Shown here in pieces: positions 8,417 through 17,160 of a stretch of DNA of 34,579 nucleotides. The notes under the pieces were generated by a model, which saw only the letters and a list, made by a program, of their open reading frames with translations, searched no databases and was not told the DNA's origin. This DNA comes from Prasinococcaceae sp. CCMP 1430 (Eukaryota > Prasinodermophyta > Palmophyllophyceae > Prasinococcales > Prasinococcaceae): NCBI GenBank assembly GCA_013416795.1, contig RQSC01000056.1, positions 1 to 34,579 of the forward strand, in the 5' to 3' direction. Numbering within the stretch: position 1 is the first letter of the stretch; each line of letters starts with the position of its first letter. The position numbers were made by a program, and so were the translations under genes.

Positions 8417-11400
8417 TCAATACCTCAGCTTGCGAGCAACGGTTGCAGGCGTGGACGGGAGTCGAGACGCCTGCAGCGCTGCGACCTCGCTGAGTCGCGC
8501 TTCGAGCGCCGTCTCCCACGTTTCAGCGCGCTGCTGGTGCGCCTCGAGGGCCTGCACGAATGGCAGAAAGTCGCCGTCCTCCCTCACGCCCAGCGAGCGT
8601 GCGCCCAGAGCGCTGGCGGCAGCACGCAGCTCCTCCAGCTGCGAGCCGAGCAAGGCAGCGGCGGAGGCCGCGCCAGCGATCGCAACCGCGTCCGCGCCCA
8701 ATCCACCCAGCTTCCCGAGCAGCGCCTTCAGTCTGTTGAGCCGCTCTTCGCCCGTGCGAACCTGCTGCGCGATGCTCTGTGTCATTGTCGAAAGTGTTTG
8801 CTGTAGGTCAAGTGGCAAGGTGCTTCCTCGGCCAGATGTTTTAGCCCCCTGCGCGCTTGTGCCCGGCGCGGGCAAAGCGGGTGCAATGGGGGCCGAGCCA
8901 CGGTCTGCCACCAGCGCGTCGACCACGCCACGCGCTGCGCGCACCTCCGCATTCGCCTCGCGGCGGAGCGCAGCGATCTCATTGAGCTCAGTTGAGCGCA
9001 ACTCGACCTCGGCCGCCCTGTGCCTGCTCGCAGCGAGCAGGGTTTCGAGCTGCGCGCACTGGAGTTGGAGGCCACTAATCTTCGCGGCGTTCTCCTCCTT
9101 GACGCGCGCGACCGCATCGCTACTCAGCGCCGTCTGTTGGCGAAGCGCGTCGTTGTCTGCGCTGAGCTCGTTCACCGCTGAAGTCAGGTCGCGCACGCGC
9201 TCAATGGCAGTCTCGAACTTGCCCAGGAGCTCGCGCTCCCTCAGCGTGACCTCTTGGAGCTCCTTTGCCGCAGCTGCCTTGGCCTGGTCGAGCTCCTCTC
9301 TCGCAGCCCTTTGGCGCGTACCGTCAGCTTCCTTCCGCTTGAAATCGGCGCGTTCAGCCTCCAACGCCTTCTCCTGGAGCTCCTTGACATGCTCAGCCTT
9401 CACCTTTTCGAGATCCACCTGATGTGCACTTCTAAGAGCTGCCTCTGCATCCTTATGCCCTGCCACCGCGCGCTCCGCCTCCTCCGCCCGAAGCTGGGCC
9501 CGTGAGAGGTCGGCCTTGAGCGTGTCGATTGTGCGCCTGAACTGCTCCTGCAAGCGCTCCTCCTTGCCGCCCCACTCCGAGACAAGCCTCGCTTGCAGAC
9601 CCTCCACCTGGCTCCGACGGTGCTCCACTGCGCTCTCCGCGGAGCCGAGGCTCTTTTCACGACGCGTGGCTGCATCGTCTCGAACCTTAAGCGAAGAGAT
9701 TTGCTCTTCAACAACGCGCTTCTCCCGATTTAGCGAGTCCCTGAGCGCCTCCACCTCCTTGCGACTGCTCTCAAGACTCGCCTTCTCCGCCTGCATATGC
9801 GCGTCGAGCTTCGCCGCAGCGGCTGTCTCTGCACTCAACTTTGCGGCGAGAGCATCACACTCACGCCTGTCTTCAAGGAGCTGCTGCTGCTCGCGGCGCA
9901 GTTCCCCTTGGTTGCTCTCTACCTTTTGTGCGCTTTGCAGCAGCTGCTCCTGCGCGTGGCGTTCGCTGGACTCGGCCTCCGCCAGCAACCTCTCAGCTCG
10001 TTCCTTCGTTTCCTCGACGAAGTTGAGCCTGCGCGTCTCATCCGCCTCGAAGCTGGCCACACGCCCTTCGTGCTCACGAATCTTGCGCTGCAGTTCCAGC
10101 AGCGCGCGCTCCGACTTTTCCTTGCGCGCGCGCATTTCCTTGTCAAGCGCCATAAGCGACGCTTCCTTGCTTTCGGCCGCCGCAACCAACTTTGAGAGAC
10201 GATCCTGCTCCTTCGCAACGATCGCCCTGTCCGCATCGAGGAGCTTCTGCGCCTGCTCAGTCTCTCGGTTGGCCGCAGAGAGCTCGTCAGCCTTGGTAGC
10301 ACACTCGCGACGGAAGACAGCGATGTCCCGGTCGAGCTCCTTCCTGGCCTTGCTGACGTGCTCACGCGCCGGGTCGATCTCCGCGAGCATCTTTGCAGCA
10401 CGCGTCTCAGCCTCCTTTGCGTCGGCGGCATCTTTCAAGGCACGTTCGTGCAAGGCGGCGGTCTCGCCCCTCAGCGCGGCCAGCGACTCCTTCTCAGCAG
10501 TGAGCTCCTTCTCAAGCCTCCCAACCCGCTCGGTACCCTCTGCATGGCGTCTCTCCTTGGTAGCTGCCGCTTCCTCGCGAGTAGCAACCTCGGCTTCGCG
10601 AGATTCTAGCCGCCTCACGGCATCTTTGTGCGACGTCCTGGCTTGGGCAAGCTCAGATGCCTCGGCCAAATGCGACTCACGCGCCTGGCTGAGACCCTGC
10701 ATCTGCGCGTGAAGGCTCTCCTCGCGCACGCGCAGCTCGCTGGCGAGCTCCGCCAAGCGCTTGTCCTCTTCCGTCCACGCCTCCTTGTCCAGCGCCAATT
10801 GGCGCTCGGCCTCACTCACGCGTAGCTCTGTCGCACGCACTTCCTTCTCCCGCGCACGCAAGTCCCGCAAGTCTGACTCGAGCTTTTCGGCTTGCAGTGC
10901 GTGCTCACCCCTCGCCTTTGCAAGCGCGCTGGCGTCTAGCGCCAGAGCCCCCGCCTTCCTGTCAAGCTCTTCGCGCGCGACCTCAGTGTGCGCCACCCGC
11001 TTTTCACGACGCGAGAGCTCGTCTTCGCGGAGCTTGAGTGCCTCTGTGGCTTGCTTCCTAGCCTCGTTGGCAGCAGTGTGTTCAGTGCGCGTGAGCTCAG
11101 CCTGCTCCTCGTACCTCGCCCTGTCTAGCTCGAGCTCCTGCACGAGCTTGGCGCTGCGTTCCTCGGCCTCCCGGACCGCCCTCTCGCGCCTCGCCAGCTC
11201 CTCCTCTCGCTTCGCAAAACGTTCCGCGGATAGCCTAGTTTCAGTCTGAGTCGCCTCGGCCGATTCCAGCTTCGCGTGTAGCGATGCCTCAGCGAGCTCA
11301 AGGGCATGCCTCCGATCGTTGAAGTCTTTCTCAGCGCGCGCGCGGTCGGCCGCAAAGGCCTCCCTGGCGCTCGCGAGCTCCTCGCGCTCTGCCGCCATGG

Positions 11401-14400
11401 TCGTCTGCTCTGAGGCGCTCGCCTCGCATGTCGCCGCGGCTTCCGCGAGTCTCGCTTGCAAGGTCTCCTCCGACGACTTCAAGGCTGCATCCCGCTCGTC
11501 AAGGCTGTGCCTGGCAGAAGCCTGCGTCAGTCAGCAGCCGGGTCGAAGCGAAAGCGGTCGGTCAGGGCACGAGCGCGCGCGAAAGCGCGTGTGGAGCAAA
11601 ATCCTCACTCAAGCTGCGGTGATGTCACGAATCGGCGCCGGCGCCGGCGCTGGCACTGGCGCTCGCGCGCGGACGCTCGCAACGCACCAGTTGCGACGCA
11701 AGCGCAAGAAGCTCCTGTTGGCGGTCCTCCCAACGCGAGCTGGCCTCCCTCGCGGCTTCCTCCCATTTTGCAATGGCGCTGGTTGTGTGATCGTTCTCCT
11801 CGGCTTTCTCAACGATCTGTCCCTGAATATGGGCCTGCACCTTCTGGGTGCCCTCGAGGCGCGCGCGATCGACCTCCAGCGACATCATCATCCTGTGCGC
11901 ATCCGACTCGGCCTTGCGTGCGCTCTTCGACAAGGAGTTGGCTTCCTTCTGCTGTTCAGCGAGCCGCACCAGCGAGCGTTGCAGATCCGCCTCGCGGGTC
12001 TTGAGCTGTATCTCTAGAGCTGCATTCGCCGCGGCCTTAGATTGCACCTCCGCCTGCACTTTGGAGATCTCGACACGTTCGCGCTGCAAGGTCGCCTCTG
12101 TGCGCGTCTTGAAATTCTCAAAGGCCTCAGTGTCCCGCGCAAAGTCCTTCTGAGCAGCATCGAGACGCCGCGCCTCGATCTCATTGCGCTGAAGCTCGAG
12201 CTCAGAGGCGTGCACCTGCTGAAGCCTAGGTGCAAGATCTTTCTCGTGGGCGGCGAGCTCGTTTTCCCTCGCCTGCAGAGCGCGCTTCTGCTCCTGCAGG
12301 GCCTTGGCGTCGGAAGCTATCCTCGCCTCAAGTGCATCCAGGCGCTTTTCACGCGCGGCGACGTCGGCCGCGGACTCGTTCACCGCCTGGCTTGAGAGCT
12401 GCAGCTGCTCCCTGTCAGCGACAAGCTGCTTCATCGCCCCTTCGGAGTCCCGCGCCCGCTCGTCGAGCAGGTGCCTTTCCTCAGCCAATGCAGAGGCATG
12501 GACCTCGAGGGTGCGAACGTCCTCCTCCAAACGGCTTTGCTTCGCAACAAGCTCTCTTTCTGCGACAGCGACGGACTCGCTCTGCTCCGTCACATTTCTG
12601 AGCCACGCCTCCAAACGCGTCTTTTCGACGTCGAGCTCTTCTTCGAGCTTGGCGAGCGACGCTTCCTTCTCCTGCGCCGCACGAAGCTGCTCGTCGGCCG
12701 CGCGCTGAGACTTCTGGACCTGCGCCGCGATGCTGGCATTGTTCGCCATGGTCCTCTCGAGCGCCATGGCCCAGCGCTGCAATTTGCCCTCGCGCTCGAC
12801 GGCGGCGGCGCGCCGTCTCTGCAGGTCGGCAATCGAAAGGTCGGCGGGAGCGGTGACCACCTCATATTGCCCAGCGGCAGCAGCGGCGGCTTCCTCCTCC
12901 TCCGCGGCGGCAGCGCCCATGGAGCCACGCACATCTTCGCGCAACCTTTTCCACCCCTCCCGCAGGTGCGCCTCCCGCACATCGATGGCCTCCTCCACGG
13001 CCGCGACAGCGTCGCGAGCGTCCTCAGCCGTTTTGCGGTCCTGAGAGGCGGCCTTGGCGTCGGAGGCCGCGGCACGCGCTATTTCTTCAACCTCAGTCCT
13101 CTCTTTTGCAATCGCCTCTGCGGCCTCCGTCAGCGCGCCCTCTTCGTGCGTGCGCCAACGGTCCCATTCCGCCGCATCGTCGAGCATGCGTTCGACCTCC
13201 ACCGCCCGATCAGCGTTGACGCTCTCCGCGCGGACGGCCTCTTCCTCGCGCTGGTTCAAGTCACGCTCGCGGCGCTCCATTTCAATCCCCGCCTTGTGCA
13301 GGCGCCTCGACTGCTGTTCCACCTCCGCCTCTGCGGCCTTCAGAGCGAGCTTGCGCTCTGCCACGTCTTTCTGTTGCGCCTCCAGGTCGGTCTTGGCTGC
13401 CTCATTCATCTTAATGGACACCTCAGCGGACATAAGTGTTGATTGCATCTCCTTGCGCTCGCGCTCGAGATCAGCCAACCGCTGTGAGATGATTTGACGG
13501 TCGCTCTCCAGGGAGGTACCCAGGTTTTCCGAGGCCTTGAAACGGGCGTCCGCCTCGCGCATCTTCTCGGCGGCCTCGTCGAGCTGCGCCGTGAGCCGGG
13601 CAGACGAGGACTCGACCTCTGCGGCCTGCGTGAGGGCAGCCTCCTCGAGCACCTCGCGCTGGCGGTCGGCGTGCGCTTCACGCGCGGCCACGCTGACCTC
13701 GCGCTCGTCGAGCTCGGCGCGCAGCGAGGCCTCGCGTTCGGCCAGCTGGTCCTCCCACTGCTTGAGCACGGCCTCACGGCTGGCCAGATGCGCACGTGCC
13801 TCCTCTTTGATGCCTGCCTTCCAGTCGTCGAGGGCCTCTTCCTGTTCGACAAGCTTCTGCGCCTGCGCTGCCAGCGCCTCCTTGCTCGCCTGGAGCGCCT
13901 CCTTGCTCGCCTGGAGCGCCTTCACGTCCTCTGCCGCGTCCTTCATCGCCGACGCCAGCTCACCCTTCTCCTTGGCGAGTGCGGCATGTGCCTCGCGCAT
14001 GGCCGACTCACCACCCTCGATTGCCTGCCGCCGCTCGGCGAGCTCGCGGCTCTGCCTCGCGCGCTGCTCCTCCCACTTGTCCATCTCCTCGGCAAATGCG
14101 CGCTTGCGCCCAGCGAGCTCCGTGTCGCACTCGGCGCGGGCTCGCTCCACCCACGCCCTCATCTTGAGGTCCTCCTCCTTCCAGAGATCTCGCTGGGCCT
14201 TGATAGCGGCCGCCGCGGCCTCCATTTCGGCGGCATGTTGCTCGCGCAGCTGGTTCAGCTCGGTTCGGACGCGAGAGACCTCTGCAAACACTGCGTCGTA
14301 CTCACCCTTAGCAGAGGCAACCTGGGCCCTCTGGTCATTGACAGACGCCTGACGCGCCTCCTCGGCCTTGGCCGCGGCGGCCCGACTCTCCTCGGCCATC

Positions 14401-15524
14401 TCGTCGGCAGCACGCTTGGCGTCTTCCGCGTCGCGCGCGCTCTTCGCGAGCTCCGCGAGGCTCGCCTCTCCCTCGGCCACCTGCTCGCGGAGCGCCTGCA
14501 TTCTCTCTGTCGCCTCCGTGGTGGCAGCCTCCGTCTGCCGCAGCTCCTCCAGCGCGGCGACGCGCTCGCTTTGTGCTCGAGCTTCTGCGTCGCGCAGGAC
14601 GAGGTCGGCACCGCGTGCCGCCTCCTCGGCGGCCGCCTCTCGGGCCTCCACGGCGGCCTCGCGCGCGTCGAGCTCGGTCGAGCGCGCGGCGCTGCGCTCC
14701 GCATACACGCGCGCCTTCTCGTCCAGGCGTGCCTTCTCTTCCTGCTGCGACGCCATGAGTGCCGCGATCTCTCGTCTTGCTGCCTCGCTGGAGGCCACCG
14801 CGGCGGCGGCAGCAGTCTCCTGCTCGGCGACCATGGCTTCGCGCGAGGCCAGCGACGCCTCCCTGGCCTCGACTGCCTCCGCATGCGCCTGCAGCCGCGA
14901 GTTGGACGCCTGCGTTTCCTGCATGCGCGCCTCGAGCATGGACTCTCGATGGGCGAGCGAGGATTCGCGCTTGGCGACGCCTTCCGAGCGCCCATCCAGG
15001 TCGGCCGCGACAGCTGCGGCCCGCTCAGCGGCCTCCACGAGCTCGGCGCGCTGCCGCTCGAAGCTATCGAGCCGCTCCCTGCCCGCGGCCACGGCGCGCT
15101 CCGTCTCCGCCTTGAGCCTCTGCAGTTCGTCAACCTCGGCGCGATGCGCGTCGATCGTGGAGCGCAGCTCCGCGCGGCGCCCGGTCAGGGCCTCGAGCTC
15201 GCGCCGCAGCGTGGTCACCGACGCGTCCAGTGTGCGCTGCACGCCGTCGGCGTCGGCGAAGAGCGCATCCGAGGCGCGATCGAGCAGCGCATCGAGCGCC
15301 CGGGCGCCCTGCGACGCGAACTCAGCGTGCGCCGCGGGCGGTGGCGCGCCCGCGCCATTCGCGGGGCTCGGGGCCACCGGTGCGGAGATGCGCGCTGCAA
15401 ATTCGGACTGCACGTTGCTCTCGCCGTCGCGCCGCGCCTCCTTGCGCTCGTGCGTGTGCCAGCGCTCCTCCAGCGCCTGCAGCTGCCTGAGCACGTCACC
15501 GGCGTCAGCCTCGGGCGATCCCAT
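8417..15524 (-). CDS. Giant coiled-coil protein, about 2313 residues, two exons
   Basis: Exons are complement 11688-15524 (ATG at 15524) and 8417-11521. The intron at 11522-11687 starts GTGCGT, ends GCAG and falls in phase 0, so two long open frames become one protein. Nearly the whole length is heptad-rich, with Glu, Ala, Arg, Lys and Gln and few prolines, predicting a very long parallel coiled coil. Only the first 75 or so residues and a region about 140-240 residues before the C-terminus (Pro/Ala/Gly-rich, then a small hydrophobic stretch with LGGLGADAVAIAGAASAAALLG) break the pattern. I recognise no catalytic domain. By shape it could be a cytoskeletal, basal-body or Golgi tether protein; that is inference. 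A duplicated heptad ALQASKE is visible. Confidence 0.8.
11522..11687 (-). other. Spliceosomal intron in the coiled-coil gene
   Basis: 166 bases, minus strand, GTGCGT at the donor and GACGCAG at the acceptor, phase 0. Reading through it adds a low-complexity Ala/Ser tail and a stop, whereas splicing continues the heptad pattern on both sides. Confidence 0.8.
13874..13915. repeat. Perfect 21-base tandem duplication inside the coiled-coil gene
   Basis: Two identical head-to-tail 21-base units (13874-13894 and 13895-13915). On the minus strand each encodes the heptad ALQASKE, so the duplication adds exactly one coiled-coil heptad without breaking phase. Confidence 0.9.
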
Positions 15525-16386
15525 TGCGCCAAGCGCTTAGGTCGGCGCCCGCGCGCGCGCCGCACGCGCGCCGCGGCCTCCCCCGCCGCACCCTTGCCGG
15601 CACGGCGCGCGCGCCGAGGGTGTGACACGTGCATCGCGCGCCGCAGCCCCCCCCTCGCGTCCGCAGCGCCGAGGACGACAGGAACTCCTTGGCGGCCGCC
15701 TGCTCGGGGTCGTCTTCAGGCTCGTCGTCCTCCTCGCCCTTCTTCTTGCGGCCGCCCGCCGCGGGCGCCGTCGTCTTCGCGCCCGTGCGCTTGGCGGCGC
15801 TCTCGGCCTCCTCCTTGGCGGATTTCTCAGCGGCGGCCTTGGCGGCCTCCTTCGTGCGGCGCAGCGCGTCCTCGCGCGCCGCGTCGACCAGCTTCTTCTT
15901 CTCCTCGATCTCCTTGGCGCGGATCTTCTTCCTGTCCTCCGCGTCGCCCTTCTGCTGCACGTAGGTGTGGACGAGCCACCACACGCCGAAGAGGAGCACG
16001 ACGGGGCCAACGTTTGACATGGCGCTGACCACGGCCTGGTTGAGCCCCGAGGCCGACGGCGGCGCGAGGTAGGACACCTCTGCCCCGCCGCGGCTCATGC
16101 GCTGAATGGTTTTGGTGTGGTCCAGCGGGACCTGCGCGACCTTGCACACGCCGCTCTTGTAGATGAGCAGCACCCGCCCGGAGAGGTCGTTGGCGAAGCG
16201 CGCGCGCGCGACCTGCCCCTTGTCGAGCGCCTTGATCATGTCCGTGTACGACACCTCCTCGGTCACGGTTGTCTTGCCCTCGGCACCAGCGGCTGCGCGC
16301 GCCACCGCGCGCCGCGCAGTCGCGCGGCTGTGCGGCGGCCGCGCGCGCGGGCGCACGGCCGTCGCGCGCGACGCGCGCATCGCCAT
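15505..16386 (-). CDS. Plastid-type membrane protein with FtsH-like N-terminal domain but no AAA+ protease
   Basis: ATG at 16386. Residues 1 to about 38 are Arg/Ala-rich without acidic residues (MAMRASRATAVRPRARP and on), like a plastid transit peptide. Residues about 45-110 (SYTDMIKALDKGQVARARF, VPLDHTKTIQRM, VSYLAPP) resemble the FtsH extracellular/N-terminal domain that precedes the protease. One membrane segment follows (NVGPVVLLFGVWWLVHTYV). Instead of a Walker A ATPase comes a charged helix rich in Lys, Glu and Ala and then an acidic tail (EEDDEPEDDPEQ). A thylakoid or envelope accessory of FtsH is plausible inference. The last 55 or so residues are low-complexity and Arg/Cys-rich, and the frame overlaps the next gene's start by 20 bases. 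The real end is therefore uncertain, and an 8-C run at 15647-15654 could hide an indel. Confidence 0.65.
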   Translation of the reverse strand: MAMRASRATAVRPRARPPHSRATARRAVARAAAGAEGKTTVTEEVSYTDMIKALDKGQVARARFANDLSGRVLLIYKSGVCKVAQVPLDHTKTIQRMSRGGAEVSYLAPPSASGLNQAVVSAMSNVGPVVLLFGVWWLVHTYVQQKGDAEDRKKIRAKEIEEKKKLVDAAREDALRRTKEAAKAAAEKSAKEEAESAAKRTGAKTTAPAAGGRKKKGEEDDEPEDDPEQAAAKEFLSSSALRTRGGGCGARCTCHTLGARAVPARVRRGRPRRACGARAGADLSAWRNGIARG

Positions 16387-16563
16387 CTCCCACGGCCGGA
16401 CGAGAGCGCGAGCGCCGTTGGGTACCGCTCCGCCCCGCCCGGCGCTCCCCTTCCCACCCTCACACCCCACCCTAACCCCCCACACACCCGCCCTCACCCC
16501 CAAGCGCCCACGCCGGAGCGAGTGCGCGCGGCCGCCGCCGCAGGCCGCCGGCGCGCGGCGTGC

Positions 16564-16564
16564 N
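16564..16564. other. Single undetermined base at a second apparent junction
   Basis: One n lies between the upstream region of the FtsH-like gene and the 5'-broken cupin fragment on the plus strand. Its setting resembles the n at 3740: coding homology begins immediately to its right with no start codon. Confidence 0.6.
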
Positions 16565-16801
16565 CTGCAAGCGGCGCTCACGGGCTCTCCTCTCGAAAGC
16601 GAGGCGGAGGCCGCCGCATCAGCTGCCGCCGCCGCCGCTAGGCTGCCAGGTGGGCGCGCGACGCAGCCCCCGCGCGCGTGGTGCAGCCGCGCGGGCTACG
16701 TCTCGACGCTGCACTACGACGCCAGCGACTCGCTCCTGATGCAGCTCCGAGGCAGCAACGCCGTCCGGGCTGCGCTGCCGGGCGCTGCGTGGCGCGCGGC
16801 G
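16565..16801 (+). pseudogene. Fragment of a cupin_8/JmjC-type dioxygenase
   Basis: Frame 2 reads from just after the n into a recognisable cupin_8/JmjC core strand: AWCSRAGYVSTLHYDASDS, then LLMQLRGSNAVRAALPGAAW. The HYD triplet matches the HxD iron-binding motif of 2-oxoglutarate-dependent hydroxylases, followed by the usual Q-x-x-G-x-K/N-x-x-R segment. The N-terminal half of the domain is absent at the junction. The distal metal-binding His is also absent, because the frame passes into low-complexity, G/C-rich DNA after about 16800. An intron after this point could explain the right end but not the left. It is called a fragment; it might be a real exon of a gene cut by the assembly. Confidence 0.55.
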
Positions 16802-17160
16802 CGCGGCGAGGCGCAGGGGGCTCCTTTGCCGGCCGCGCGCTCTCCTCTCTGTCGGCGTCGATCGGCCTACGGACTAGCCTCTGCCTCCCCCCCCCCCCCC
16901 ATATCCCACGCCACCCTGGGCCGAGACGCTTCACCCCTCTTCCCCTCGCTTCCCCCCGCGGCCGCGGCGCCGCGTTTCGCGCGCGCGCGCGCCGGGAAAG
17001 CGCGCCGAAACCAAAAAAAAAAATACGAACGCACGCGTGCATGCGCTGACGGACGCGCGCGCGTTCGAAAACGTCGCCCCCGCCCATCCCGGGACCCCAC
17101 CCGCAGGCCCAGGCGGACGCCGCCGGCGATGACTGCAGCCCCCCTCGCCGCGCGGCCAGC
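16802..17160. promoter_or_regulatory. Upstream region of the E2F gene with an E2F-type site
   Basis: No convincing gene. It holds a run of about 13 C at about 16889-16902, a run of about 11 A at about 17013-17023, and at 16975-16982 the sequence TTTCGCGC, which exactly fits the E2F consensus TTTSSCGC. A GCCGGGAAAG element sits about 9 bases further on. Autoregulation by E2F is a common feature of E2F genes; here it is only suggested by the motif. Confidence 0.4.

Noticed and set aside
13494-16028. 844-codon plus-strand open frame antisense to the coiled-coil gene
   Set aside because: It is the shadow of a long GC-rich, stop-poor coding region on the other strand; its product is Leu/Arg/His-rich with no domain, and it runs through another gene boundary.
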